Below the pieces are notes generated by a model. It searched no databases, was not told the origin of the DNA, and was given only the letters and a program-made list of their open reading frames with translations. From CADCWK01 sp964244115 (lineage in GTDB: Bacteria; Chloroflexota; Chloroflexia; Thermomicrobiales; UBA6265): a stretch of DNA of 64,000 nucleotides. Positions 17,721 to 25,795 of the stretch are shown piece by piece. The stretch spans positions 1-64,000 of the forward strand of contig CAXTHM010000014.1 in assembly GCA_964244115.1 (NCBI GenBank), in the 5' to 3' direction. The position numbers and the translations under genes are program-made. Within the stretch, counting starts at the first letter, position 1. Each line of letters starts with the position of its first letter.

Positions 17721-17765
17721 TTGCTGGTCGGCTTCGCCTTGCTGACGATGGTCGTGGCGTCGTTT

Positions 17766-17845
17766 CGTAGGGGCGACGCTTGCGAGCCCGGCGCCCGCAG
17801 GCGCCATCGCCCCGCAGGGCGATAACCGGCGTAACGGGTTCGATC
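17766..17845 (+). repeat. Family A palindromic repeat, copy 5 (near-consensus)
   Basis: GTAGGGGCGACGCTTGCGAG, GGCGCCCGCAGGCGCC and ATCGCCCCGCAGGGCGAT, then AACCGGCGTAACGGGTTC. It is one of the most complete copies and shows the two adjacent hairpins of the family. Confidence 0.85.
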
Positions 17846-17896
17846 ATGCCTTGGGTTTCACGCCAGGTCGCCAACGCAGCGTTCACATGCAACGCG

Positions 17897-17972
17897 GTTG
17901 AACCCGGAACACCGTGTCGCCTGGCGGCGAAGGCCGCAGCGGCGGCCAGGCTTGCAAGCTGCGCCCCTACGA
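17897..17972 (-). repeat. Family A palindromic repeat, copy 6
   Basis: GGTTGAACCCGGAACACCG, a degenerate TCGCCTGGCGGCGA hairpin, GGCCGCAGCGGCGGCC, then CTTGCAAGCTGCGCCCCTAC. It is inverted relative to copy 5, 50 bases away. Confidence 0.7.
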
Positions 17973-18029
17973 CGCCGCTGCGGCGGGACAGGGATCGGAC
18001 GTGAGTCCTGGGCGACGAGCCCTGGGTGC

Positions 18030-18452
18030 CTACCGCCAGGGTTCGTCGCCCGGGACCTGCGGGCCGCCGAACGCGCCCTGCTCCCGCATGTCGATCTCGG
18101 CCAGTTCGACCATGATCGTCAGGAAGCCGTCGGTGGTGACGTCGGCGTTGTGGAACCGGAAGCGGCCAACCTCGTAGTGGAGCTGCTGGCCGGGCTCGAA
18201 GACCTCGCCGCGCAGCCCGAGCTGGCTGAGCCGGACCAGGCGCGGGTCGTCCGCCGGCAGCGCGTCGATCGTGTCGGCGAGTTCGTCCAGGCCGTCGGCG
18301 GTGCGGACGTTGCGCAGGTCGCGGTCATACTCCCGGGCCCGCTGACGCCGCCAGTCCGCGATGTCGCGGAGGTACGCCCGCAGCGCCAGCCGGACATCCC
18401 GCGCCGCCTCCCGCTGTCGCTCCGCATCCGCGAATCGGTCGTTGCCCTGCAC
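18030..18452 (-). CDS. Uncharacterised protein
   Basis: I do not recognise this gene. GTG 18452 is the preferred start because GGGGGAG lies just upstream; an ATG at 18482 has no such site. The product is about 140 residues, soluble, with a strongly helical, Arg/Asp-rich N-terminal half (QREAARDVRLALRAYLRDIA). The second half looks mixed alpha/beta (FEPGQQLHYEVGRFRFHNAD, TIMVELAEIDMREQG). It has no membrane segment or cysteine cluster. It stands alone, convergent with repeat-rich DNA downstream and divergent from the NfeD gene. Confidence 0.6.
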   Translation of the reverse strand: MQGNDRFADAERQREAARDVRLALRAYLRDIADWRRQRAREYDRDLRNVRTADGLDELADTIDALPADDPRLVRLSQLGLRGEVFEPGQQLHYEVGRFRFHNADVTTDGFLTIMVELAEIDMREQGAFGGPQVPGDEPWR

Positions 18453-18667
18453 GCGTCTCCCCCGTTTCCGCTCCCGCACCATACACAGGCCACGGCTCTC
18501 GGCCAGGGCAGTCCTACGGGACGCTATGCGAGAACCGTTCCGCCCGGACGTTTCGGCGCGGTATCACCCATCCGTCTCGATCGGCGTAAGCATCCCCGAC
18601 CGGCACCGACCCGTGACGAAAATGCGACACCTGCTCCCTACACTCCGGTGGGAAAGGGGATGTGTCC

Positions 18668-20140
18668 ATGGGCCGGAACAGTCGTGGCAGACCATCATCC
18701 AGATACCCGGCGGGACGCCTCAGACCACCCCGGGGGCGGTCCGCGCGTCGGCTGCTGTTCGGGATCATGTTCCTGCTCGGCCTGCTGCTGCCGGTTGCCG
18801 GTGACCTCGTCGTCGCCCAGTCAGCTTCGACTGACGTCCCCGTGATCAGGCTGGACGGGTCGATCACCCCGGCACTCGCGAACCGCGCGGCCGGGGAGAT
18901 CGACCGGGCTGGCGACGACGGCGCTCCGGCGGTCATCCTCGAAATCCAAACCGCGACCGGGACGCTAGCGGCGACCGATACCGTCCGGGACGCGATCCGG
19001 GACAGCCGCGTCCCGGTCCTGACCTGGGTGCCACCCGGCGCGACGGTCGAGGGGCCGGGCGCGGTCGTCGTCCTCGCCGGGCAGGTCGCGGCGATGGCGC
19101 CCGACAGCCGGATTACGGTCGCTGGCGGCTACGCCCGGACGGCCTCGCCGTTCGACGACGACCGCTCCGACATCAACCGGGTGGCGGAGATCACCCGACT
19201 CGCGGAGCAGCAGGACCGACCGACCGGATGGGTCGCCACGGCGGTCGCGGACGGGACAGTGTTCGCCGCCCCCGACGCAGCCGCGGCCGGGATCATCGAC
19301 GTGGAGGCGGCGACCCTGGCCGACCTGCTGGCGGCCGTGGACGGCCGAACGATCGAACTTGCAGCGGGGCCAGCGACCATCGCGACCGCGGGTGCCACGA
19401 CGTTCACCCCTGATCCGTCGCTGACGGAGCGGCTCTGGCTGTTCCTGACGCTCCCGACGGTCGCCTACCTGCTGCTCTGCTTCGGTGCGATCGGCCTGCT
19501 GCTCGAGATCAGCAGCCCCGGCGTCACCTTCCCCGGCGTCGCCGGTCTGATCGCCCTCGGGGTGGCGGCCGTCCTGCTCGGCGGGATGCCGCTGAACTGG
19601 ACCGGGCTGCTGCTGATCGGCGGTGGGCTCGTCCTGCTGATCGTGGACGTCTTCGTCCCCTCGCTCGGGCTGCTCACCCTCGGCGGGCTGGCGGCGTTCG
19701 TCGTCGGCTCGTACGTCCTGTTCGACGATGCGGCGTCGGGCTACACCGTCGACCCGGTCGCGATCTGGGTGGTAACGGCCTGCCTGGTCCTGTTCTTCGT
19801 CTTCATCGCCGGTTCCGCGATCAAGAGCCTGCGGCGACGCCCGTACTCCGGGCGGGAGTCGATGGTCGGCCGGCTCGGGGAAGCCCGGACGCCGCTCGCG
19901 CCCGAGGGGATGGTCTTCATCGATGGCGAGCTCTGGGAGGCCCACGCGATCACACTGCATCGCTCCGCCGCCGCCCCGATCATCCCGGCTGGCGCGGCCA
20001 TCACGGTGACGAAGATCGACGGGCTGCTGCTCGAGGTCCGGCTCGCCACGACCGACGAGATCGAGCGGACATCGCTCGGTCCCCCGGCGCCTGACCGCCG
20101 GACCGTCGTCCCGGTCCAGAGCGGGTCGGCCGCGGAGTGA
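18668..20140 (+). CDS. NfeD-family membrane protein with degenerate ClpP-like protease domain
   Basis: A 490-residue membrane protein with an N-terminal signal or anchor (about 29-50), a ClpP-class domain outside the membrane (about 55-240), four to five membrane helices (about 255-405), and a C-terminal NfeD OB-fold (about 420-470). It is followed by a slipin gene, the classic NfeD-SPFH pair. In active members the nucleophile lies in an A-x-SAG motif. Here the aligned segment reads GATVEGPGA, so the serine position (about 129) is glycine, and no lysine is seen in the region where the catalytic Lys is expected. The protease activity is probably lost. An upstream GTG (18662) is possible, but GGAAAGGGG suits ATG 18668. 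Confidence 0.85.
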   Translation: MGRNSRGRPSSRYPAGRLRPPRGRSARRLLFGIMFLLGLLLPVAGDLVVAQSASTDVPVIRLDGSITPALANRAAGEIDRAGDDGAPAVILEIQTATGTLAATDTVRDAIRDSRVPVLTWVPPGATVEGPGAVVVLAGQVAAMAPDSRITVAGGYARTASPFDDDRSDINRVAEITRLAEQQDRPTGWVATAVADGTVFAAPDAAAAGIIDVEAATLADLLAAVDGRTIELAAGPATIATAGATTFTPDPSLTERLWLFLTLPTVAYLLLCFGAIGLLLEISSPGVTFPGVAGLIALGVAAVLLGGMPLNWTGLLLIGGGLVLLIVDVFVPSLGLLTLGGLAAFVVGSYVLFDDAASGYTVDPVAIWVVTACLVLFFVFIAGSAIKSLRRRPYSGRESMVGRLGEARTPLAPEGMVFIDGELWEAHAITLHRSAAAPIIPAGAAITVTKIDGLLLEVRLATTDEIERTSLGPPAPDRRTVVPVQSGSAAE

Positions 20141-20223
20141 TCGTCGCGGTTCCGCGGTAGATTGAGCGGACCACCCCGTCAGGGCATTCGTCCTCGACCG
20201 TCGTCGCACCGAAGGGATTCCCG

Positions 20224-21099
20224 TTGGAACCGATCCTCATCGTCGCCATCGTCATCGTCGTCTTCCTCCTGTTCGTGCTGTCATCGACGGTCAAGATCGT
20301 CCAGGAGTACGAGCGCGGCGTCGTCTTCCGGCTCGGGCGGCTGCTCGGACCGCGCGGCCCCGGCATCATCTTCCTGATCCCGTTCGTCGAGCAGATGCGC
20401 AAGATCGACCTGCGCACCGTCACGATGGACATCCCGGCCCAGGAGGTCATCACCCGCGACAACGTCACGGTTCGGGTCAACGCGGTCGCCTACTTCCGCG
20501 TCGTCGACCCGAACGCCGCCGTCGTCAACGTGGCCGACTTCATCCGGGCGACGTCGCAGATCTCGCAGACGACGTTGCGGAGCGTCCTCGGCCAGGGTGA
20601 CCTGGACGACCTGCTCTCGGAGCGGGAGAAGATCAACCAGGAGCTCCAGCGGATCATCGACGAGCAGACCGAGCCGTGGGGCGTCAAGGTCAGCGTCGTC
20701 GAGGTCAAGGACGTCGAGCTGCCGCCGAGCATGCAGCGGGCGATGGCCCGGCAGGCGGAGGCCGAGCGGGAGAAGCGGGCCAAGATCATCCACGCCGAGG
20801 GTGAGTTCCAGGCCAGCCAGCAGCTCGCGAAGGCCGCCGACGTGATCAACCAGAACCCGGTCACGATCCAGCTCCGCTACCTCCAGACGCTGACCGAGAT
20901 CGGCGCCGAGCAGAACACGACGGTCATCGTCGCGCTGCCGGCCGACGCCAGCGGCATCCCGGGCGGCGTCGCCCACTCGATGACCCGCGCCGTGATGGGC
21001 ACCGGCTCCGTCGCTGGGGCGGCGAGCGAGGCCAACCAGCAGCAGCGCGGCGAGCGCCAGACCCGGAGCACCGAGGACGACGTCTGGAACGGGGTCTGA
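20224..21099 (+). CDS. Slipin / stomatin-like SPFH protein
   Basis: A 291-residue membrane-associated SPFH (band 7) protein. One N-terminal membrane segment (about 2-20) precedes the SPFH domain, which begins YERGVVFRLGRLLGPRGPG and includes KIDLRTVTMDIPAQEVITRD and VEVKDVELPPSMQRAMARQA. A helical Glu/Arg-rich region and a short tail follow. Such proteins form large membrane-bound rings and partner with NfeD proteins. The start is TTG at 20224 with GAAGGGAT at a good distance. It lies 83 bases after the NfeD stop, so the pair is likely one operon. Confidence 0.93.
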   Translation: MEPILIVAIVIVVFLLFVLSSTVKIVQEYERGVVFRLGRLLGPRGPGIIFLIPFVEQMRKIDLRTVTMDIPAQEVITRDNVTVRVNAVAYFRVVDPNAAVVNVADFIRATSQISQTTLRSVLGQGDLDDLLSEREKINQELQRIIDEQTEPWGVKVSVVEVKDVELPPSMQRAMARQAEAEREKRAKIIHAEGEFQASQQLAKAADVINQNPVTIQLRYLQTLTEIGAEQNTTVIVALPADASGIPGGVAHSMTRAVMGTGSVAGAASEANQQQRGERQTRSTEDDVWNGV

Positions 21100-21130
21100 C
21101 CGAACTCCGATGGGGTGGGTTTCGTCTGAG

Positions 21131-21159
21131 ACCGGGCGCTGAAGCCGCCCGGCAACTCG
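21131..21159 (-). repeat. Family B hairpin repeat, copy 1
   Basis: CCGGGCGCTGAAGCCGCCCG forms a 7-base-pair stem with a short loop. It lies 30 bases after the slipin stop and is in opposite orientation to copy 2, 110 bases on. Confidence 0.75.
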
Positions 21160-21268
21160 AAGAAGGGGACAGCATCAGTCCATCCAGCTGACCGGTCGTT
21201 ATTCAAGCAATGGACAGCGTGTCGCGACGTAGACAACCGCCACACTATGCAGAGCGTCCGCGGTTTTC

Positions 21269-21299
21269 CGAGTTGCCGGGCGGCTTCAGCGCCCGGTCC
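21269..21299 (+). repeat. Family B hairpin repeat, copy 2
   Basis: GTTGCCGGGCGGCTTCAGCG followed by CCCGGTC, the inverse of copy 1. The pair could form one larger structure in the slipin 3' region. Confidence 0.75.
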
Positions 21300-21389
21300 A
21301 GGTAGAGGCGGCTCCCCCTATCCTTGCGACGAGCGGCTCGTGGCCATCGTGATGACACGTTCGCCGATCGTCGCCGAAGAGGAACCCCC

Positions 21390-21899
21390 ATGTCACCAAG
21401 CTGGATCACGCCCGAGACGGCCGTCGCCACGATCGAGGATCTGCTCGCCCTGCTGATGAGCGGCTACACCGTCGAACTGGTCCCGCTCGACCTGATCGGC
21501 CCGGACCGCGCCCTGCTCCGCCTGACCGGGCAGGACGGTGACGCGATTGCGCCCCACGAGGTCTGGATCGCGACGATGCGCGGCCTCGGCGACGGTGTCC
21601 GGCAGCTCCGGGAGCTGGCACTCGGTGCCGACGATGCGGGTGATGAGCGCCCGGACTCCGTATCGGCCAATCAGGCTGGCGGGCTGCCGCTGGGGCTGAT
21701 GGCCGCGATGATGGGCATGGGAGGCAGTGTCCCGGCAGGTTCGACCGGCGAAGCCGAGCAGCCAAAGCAGGTCCGGAAGACGGACCCGGCCGCGATGGCT
21801 GACGCGATCACCGCCGCCCTTCGCCCCGCCCGCCAAATCCCCCATGAGAACCAGGAACCTGACAGCGCGTCGTCGTCTATCGACGATACCCGACCATAG
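21390..21899 (+). CDS. Uncharacterised protein
   Basis: I do not recognise the family. ATG 21390 follows GAAGAGGAA. The 169-residue product has a compact N-terminal half (TIEDLLALLMSGYTVELVPL; RALLRLTGQDGDAIAPHEVW) and a low-complexity C-terminal half with a Gly/Met-rich segment (LMAAMMGMGGS). It is soluble, with no cysteines. Its last few codons and stop lie inside the left arm of an inverted-repeat element (21888-21920), so the present C-terminus may have been created when that repeat inserted. Confidence 0.6.
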   Translation: MSPSWITPETAVATIEDLLALLMSGYTVELVPLDLIGPDRALLRLTGQDGDAIAPHEVWIATMRGLGDGVRQLRELALGADDAGDERPDSVSANQAGGLPLGLMAAMMGMGGSVPAGSTGEAEQPKQVRKTDPAAMADAITAALRPARQIPHENQEPDSASSSIDDTRP

Positions 21900-22100
21900 A
21901 TGGCTCGGGCTCAGGAACGACAACCGGTTCGGGGATCGGTTTCATCAACAATCGCTTCACGCGGCAAATGCATGGATCACCCATACGGATCGACCACATT
22001 GAAATGACACCTTTGCCGAATTCGGTTCGGTTCAAACCAGGACACGATAGACCAATCCGCTCGTAACATCGTTCCTGAGCCCGATCCATTCATGGTCGGG
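21888..22100. repeat. Family D inverted-repeat pair, element 2
   Basis: The left arm ACCCGACCATAGATGGCTCG continuing GGCTCAGGAACGA (21888-21920) and the right arm CGTTCCTGAGCCCGATCCAT continuing TCATGGTCGGGT (22070-22100) are inverted copies over about 31 bases. The roughly 150-base interior has no reading frame and is AT-richer than its surroundings. Element 1 at 9.3-9.5 kb has the same arms but a different interior. Confidence 0.65.
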
Positions 22101-22127
22101 TCCCGCGAGACGGGCAGAGCTTCTCAA

Positions 22128-22772
22128 CTACAGGTCGCGCTGGCGGTACTGCGGCAGGGACCAGCCGGAGACGATGCCATAGGCCCGGACGCCGAGGGCG
22201 ACCAGGGTGGCGATGATGGTCTGCGTGACCGGGTCGGCGCCGAGCCGGTCCAGCGCCAGGACGGCGATGCTCCCGATGACGGCGGCCGTGGCGTAGAGGT
22301 CCTTGTGCAGGATCAGCGGCATCGTGTCGCTGAGCAGATCCCGCAGGACGCCGCCACCGACCGCCGTTAGGACACCGAGCAGCACCGCCGAGACCGCCGG
22401 GACGTCGTACGTCATCGCCAACTGGGTGCCGGAGACCGCGAAGATCGCCAGCCCGACGGCGTCGGCCCAGACGAGGACGCCCCGCCGGGGGACCTCCAGC
22501 CGCGCCAGCAGCGGGGCGCCGAAGAACGTCACCGCCCCGGCCAGCGCGGCGACGATCAGGAAGCTCGGGTCGCGCACCCAGGTGACCGGGCCGATCCCGA
22601 GCAGCAGGTCGCGCATCGTCCCGCCGCCGGTCCCGGTCACCATCGCGATCACGACGAACCCGAACAGGTCCATCCCGCGGCGGGCGGCCGTCAGCCCGCC
22701 GCTCAGGCCGAAGACGGCCGTCCCGATGTAACTGAGGACATCGATCGTCGCCTCAGTGAAGGTCAGGTCCAC
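22128..22772 (-). CDS. TRIC / UPF0126-type membrane channel protein
   Basis: A 214-residue membrane protein with about seven helices in two repeats. The duplicated glycine triplets that mark the family are present: VTGTGGGTMRDLLLG and LTAVGGGVLRDLLS. The first helix, YIGTAVFGLSGGLTAARRGM, is also typical. Bacterial members (YadS/YicG relatives) form trimeric cation channels or act in glycine transport. It starts at GTG 22772 after GGGGAGCC. It is a lone gene and the cargo is not known. Confidence 0.9.
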   Translation of the reverse strand: MDLTFTEATIDVLSYIGTAVFGLSGGLTAARRGMDLFGFVVIAMVTGTGGGTMRDLLLGIGPVTWVRDPSFLIVAALAGAVTFFGAPLLARLEVPRRGVLVWADAVGLAIFAVSGTQLAMTYDVPAVSAVLLGVLTAVGGGVLRDLLSDTMPLILHKDLYATAAVIGSIAVLALDRLGADPVTQTIIATLVALGVRAYGIVSGWSLPQYRQRDL

Positions 22773-22846
22773 CGGCTCCCCTGGCCTGAGGGCAGGCGGC
22801 CCACGTCATCGTCGCTGCCCGCCCACTCCGAGAGCATCGCCGCCGC

Positions 22847-23467
22847 TCAGACCTTCTCGGCCAGCCAGTGCTTCTCGCGACCGAACGTCGTCGGCTCGCC
22901 GTGACCGGAGTAGACGACGACATCGTCCGGCAGGTCCTTGATGCGGGCGAGGCTGTGGTCCATCGTCGCCTGGTCGGAGCCGGCGATGTCCGTCCGGCCG
23001 TGGCCGTTCGGGAAGAGGACGTCGCCGCCGAGGAACATCCGGTCCTTCTCGCTGTAGAGGACGATGTGATTCGGCTCGTGGCCGGGGAGATACATGACCG
23101 TGAAGACCGACCCGCCGAGCTGGACGAGGTCGCCGTCGGCCAGGGTCGCGTCCAGTTCGGACGGCGGGATCGTCATCGGCGCGGTGGTGGACGGGTGGCG
23201 GAGCGTCTCGGCGAGGTCGGCGTAACCCACCAGCGGGGCGCCGGTCGCCTCGTGGAGGGCGGCGGCATCCCCGATGTGGTCCCAGTGCCCGTGGGTGATC
23301 ACGATCCGGGTGAGCTGGAGCGACTGGCGCTGGGCGGCGGCCGTGATCGGCCCGGTCACGCCCGGAGGCGCGTCGATGATGAGCGCCTCGCCGGTCTCGG
23401 CGTCGCTGACGAGGTAGGCGTTCGTGGCGGCGGGTCCGCTGGGGAAGGTCTCGATCTTCAGCGTCAT
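22847..23467 (-). CDS. MBL-fold metallo-hydrolase (glyoxalase II-like)
   Basis: A 206-residue hydrolase of the metallo-beta-lactamase fold. The zinc motif THGHWDHIG (H59, H61, D63, H64) is complete. The third and fourth ligand regions are visible in YLPGHEPNHIVLYS and FLGGDVLFPNGHGRTD, and the last His in YSGHGEPTTFG. The arrangement resembles the small hydroxyacylglutathione-hydrolase-like proteins that cleave thioesters. The ATG at 23467 has AAGGAA upstream and is preferred over starts up to 114 bases earlier. It is a lone gene, divergent from the receiver-domain gene. Confidence 0.9.
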   Translation of the reverse strand: MTLKIETFPSGPAATNAYLVSDAETGEALIIDAPPGVTGPITAAAQRQSLQLTRIVITHGHWDHIGDAAALHEATGAPLVGYADLAETLRHPSTTAPMTIPPSELDATLADGDLVQLGGSVFTVMYLPGHEPNHIVLYSEKDRMFLGGDVLFPNGHGRTDIAGSDQATMDHSLARIKDLPDDVVVYSGHGEPTTFGREKHWLAEKV

Positions 23468-23753
23468 CAGGGGTTCCTTCATCATTTCGTAGCCGATCGT
23501 CCGGAATACCATCCGATGGTCCCGCATGGCCCGGAGCGTGCGGAGGGGGCGGGAGGCAGGCATCACCCTATCACGATGCATGCCCCCTGGTTCACGGTCG
23601 ACGCCGATGAGCCATCCCGGTCATGTCGTTAGGGTTCGTTCGAGTCAGCGAGGTCGATCCATTCCCCCGGTACAGCGGATCACCCCATCCGGCCAGACCG
23701 ATTGACCGGTCAGTCGGATCCCGATTCACCGCCCGGCAATACAGGTACCGCAT

Positions 23754-24149
23754 GTGACGACGACCGCTCGACAACAGACCATCCTCGTCGTCGACGACGA
23801 GCGATTCATCGTCTCCCTCCTGACAGAGATCCTCGAGGAAGAGGGCTATCTCGTCCGCATTGCCAGTGACGGCGAGGCCGCGCTCCAGGAGATCGCGACG
23901 ACCCGGCCCGATCTCGTCGTCGCGGACATCATGATGCCCCGTCTGGACGGTCTGACGCTCGCGGCGACGCTGCGATCCTGGCCCCTGCCGATCCCCGTCA
24001 TCCTGATGAGCGCGGCCGTCACGCCACGCAGCCACGGCGTCTCGTTCATCCCCAAGCCGTTCGACATCGACGACCTGCTCATCGCCGTCGGCCGGATCCT
24101 CGGGCCGTCGCCGGGCCACCACACTGGGTCACCCAGCCACCACGGTTGA
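23754..24149 (+). CDS. Single-domain response regulator (CheY-like receiver)
   Basis: A 131-residue receiver domain without an output domain. The acidic pair is in ILVVDDERFIV, the phosphoacceptor Asp in DLVVADIMMPRLDG, the Ser switch in PVILMSAAV, and the Lys in FIPKPFDIDDLL. It would act by protein-protein contact or as a phosphorelay intermediate. It starts at GTG 23754. No kinase is adjacent; the GAF-PAS kinase at 5.2-6.7 kb is a possible partner only by being the one kinase in the window. Confidence 0.92.
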   Translation: MTTTARQQTILVVDDERFIVSLLTEILEEEGYLVRIASDGEAALQEIATTRPDLVVADIMMPRLDGLTLAATLRSWPLPIPVILMSAAVTPRSHGVSFIPKPFDIDDLLIAVGRILGPSPGHHTGSPSHHG

Positions 24150-24152
24150 CGG

Positions 24153-24965
24153 TCAGGCGTCGTCCTCGGACCCTTCCTGCGCGGCGATGATCAGATCCCG
24201 GACGGCGGCGGGGCGCATCCCCCCGATCGACTGGCCGATCAGATCCTCGACGTCGGTACGATTCGTCAGCCCCCGCTCCCCAGCCCAGCGCCAGAACGCC
24301 TGGTGCGAGACCCCTGCGTCGTCATCGGCATCGTTCTGGGTCGGGCTCGCCCTCTCCGGGGGAGGGGTCGCGGCCGGCGGCGTGGTGTCCCGTCGCTGGG
24401 AGCTGGAGGACTCGGTCTCGATCGGGCGTGGCGGCGGGGCCGCCGGACGGCTCTGGGCGGTCATCGTCCCTGCCGGCGGGTCCTCGTTCTGGCCTTCAGG
24501 GGGTCGGGGCGCGGCCGTGATGGACCGAGCCCCGAGCCGCATCCCGGTTGCCGAGGCGACCGCGGCGGCCGACGGCGATGTCCCGAGGTTATACGGGTCG
24601 GACGGCGACGCGTCGGCGACGGCCTGGTAGAGGCCACTCCCGGCGTACGGCGCATCGGGCCCGTCGTCGCGCTCCTCGTACCCGTCGTCATCGGTGGGGA
24701 CCCGGCCGTCGTAGGCGTCCTGGTCGACGCCGAGCAGCGCCATCGCCCGGGCCAGTGCCCGCCCCTCAGCCAGCGCGATCGCATCCACGCCAGAGCCGGC
24801 GACACTGCCGTACCCCGTCGCCTCCGCGCCCGTCGGCAGCGTGATCGTCGCCCGGAACACCGTCAACGGCCCGTCGAGCGTGACGTGCTCCGTCCGGACC
24901 CGCATCGCCGGGAATTCGGCCCGCACGTCGTTGAGTGCCGCGACGATCGCGCCCTCCGCTTCCAT
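24153..24965 (-). CDS. Uncharacterised protein with annealing-protein-like N-terminal motif
   Basis: A 270-residue protein. The N-terminal 85 residues are ordered (MRVRTEHVTLDGPLTVFRAT) and end in a helix, ALAEGRALARAMALLG. That helix resembles the AE..AIGRALA element of phage single-strand annealing proteins and their relatives; the likeness is weak. A long Pro/Ser/Asp-rich linker (about 90-215) follows, then a short helical C-terminal domain (FWRWAGERGLTNRTDVEDLI). ATG 24965 follows GGGAGAGGA. The DNA-binding idea is only a guess, and the neighbours give no help. Confidence 0.5.
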   Translation of the reverse strand: MEAEGAIVAALNDVRAEFPAMRVRTEHVTLDGPLTVFRATITLPTGAEATGYGSVAGSGVDAIALAEGRALARAMALLGVDQDAYDGRVPTDDDGYEERDDGPDAPYAGSGLYQAVADASPSDPYNLGTSPSAAAVASATGMRLGARSITAAPRPPEGQNEDPPAGTMTAQSRPAAPPPRPIETESSSSQRRDTTPPAATPPPERASPTQNDADDDAGVSHQAFWRWAGERGLTNRTDVEDLIGQSIGGMRPAAVRDLIIAAQEGSEDDA

Positions 24966-25265
24966 GAATCGTCCTCTCCCGTTCGATCAGCACCGGCTGG
25001 TACCGGTTGGCACCATCGCCCGTCCCGTATTCCGGCATCGGTCGTGCTGGCCGGTCGGCAGGCTGGGTCGTCCCCGTGATCGCATCCCCCGCGCCGCGCC
25101 GGTCGGTTGCGCTCCGCGACATCCTACGACGAAGTGGCGCCTCAGGACGGTTCCAGCCCGTTCGCACCGCCCCTCACGCACCGGTTGCCGGCGCGGGAGC
25201 GCCCGGCTGTGCCATCCTCCGCGGCGCGGCCCGCTTCCCGGGTCGTGGACGAGGAGCCATACCCC
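24966..25265. other. Divergent intergenic region, no gene recognised
   Basis: Lies between two divergently transcribed uncharacterised genes. No repeat-family copy, terminator or clear promoter pair was found. Confidence 0.4.
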
Positions 25266-25610
25266 ATGACTGACACCCCGAACAGTACCCCTGACGCGAC
25301 GACCGGCGACGCCAGGCCGGGCGTAGATGACCACCCCAGTCGTCGCGACCCGATCACCGTGCTCGACATGGTCTGGCCGGAGACCGGGCTGCCCGTCTCC
25401 GTCCGCATCGACCGCCGCCCGCAGGACACGATCTCCGAAGACGACGCCGTCCACCTCGAACTCGACTTCGTCACCCTCGCCCTGTCGCCGCTGGAGTTCA
25501 TCCAGCTCGCGGCCTCGCTGCGAATGAGCGTCGATGCCCTGCTCGACCAGCACCCGGGTCTCCAGCGAGCCGTGATCGCCGCCTTCGACCTGCGCAAGGA
25601 CGACCGCTGA
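25266..25610 (+). CDS. Small uncharacterised acidic protein
   Basis: I do not recognise this 114-residue protein. The first 30 residues are disordered and Thr/Asp-rich. The rest seems folded (PITVLDMVWPETGLPVSVRI; VTLALSPLEFIQLAASLRMS; HPGLQRAVIAAFDL). ATG 25266 is chosen because GACGAGGAG lies upstream. It is soluble, with no cysteine, and sits 185 bases before the HtrA gene in the same direction. Confidence 0.65.
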   Translation: MTDTPNSTPDATTGDARPGVDDHPSRRDPITVLDMVWPETGLPVSVRIDRRPQDTISEDDAVHLELDFVTLALSPLEFIQLAASLRMSVDALLDQHPGLQRAVIAAFDLRKDDR

Positions 25611-25795
25611 CGACGAGAGCAGGTGACCTGACCCGTCCAGACGGCTAGGCCGGTGGCTGCCCACCCGTCTGATGCTGGCCCTCCCGCGAGTCCGTAGGCT
25701 GAGCAGCAGACATCCGGGCGACTTCGCTCGCTGCCGACGTCCGCCGCGGGCATCCGGCCCGGCCGAACCGATCACGACAGGAAGGTCTCGCCACC

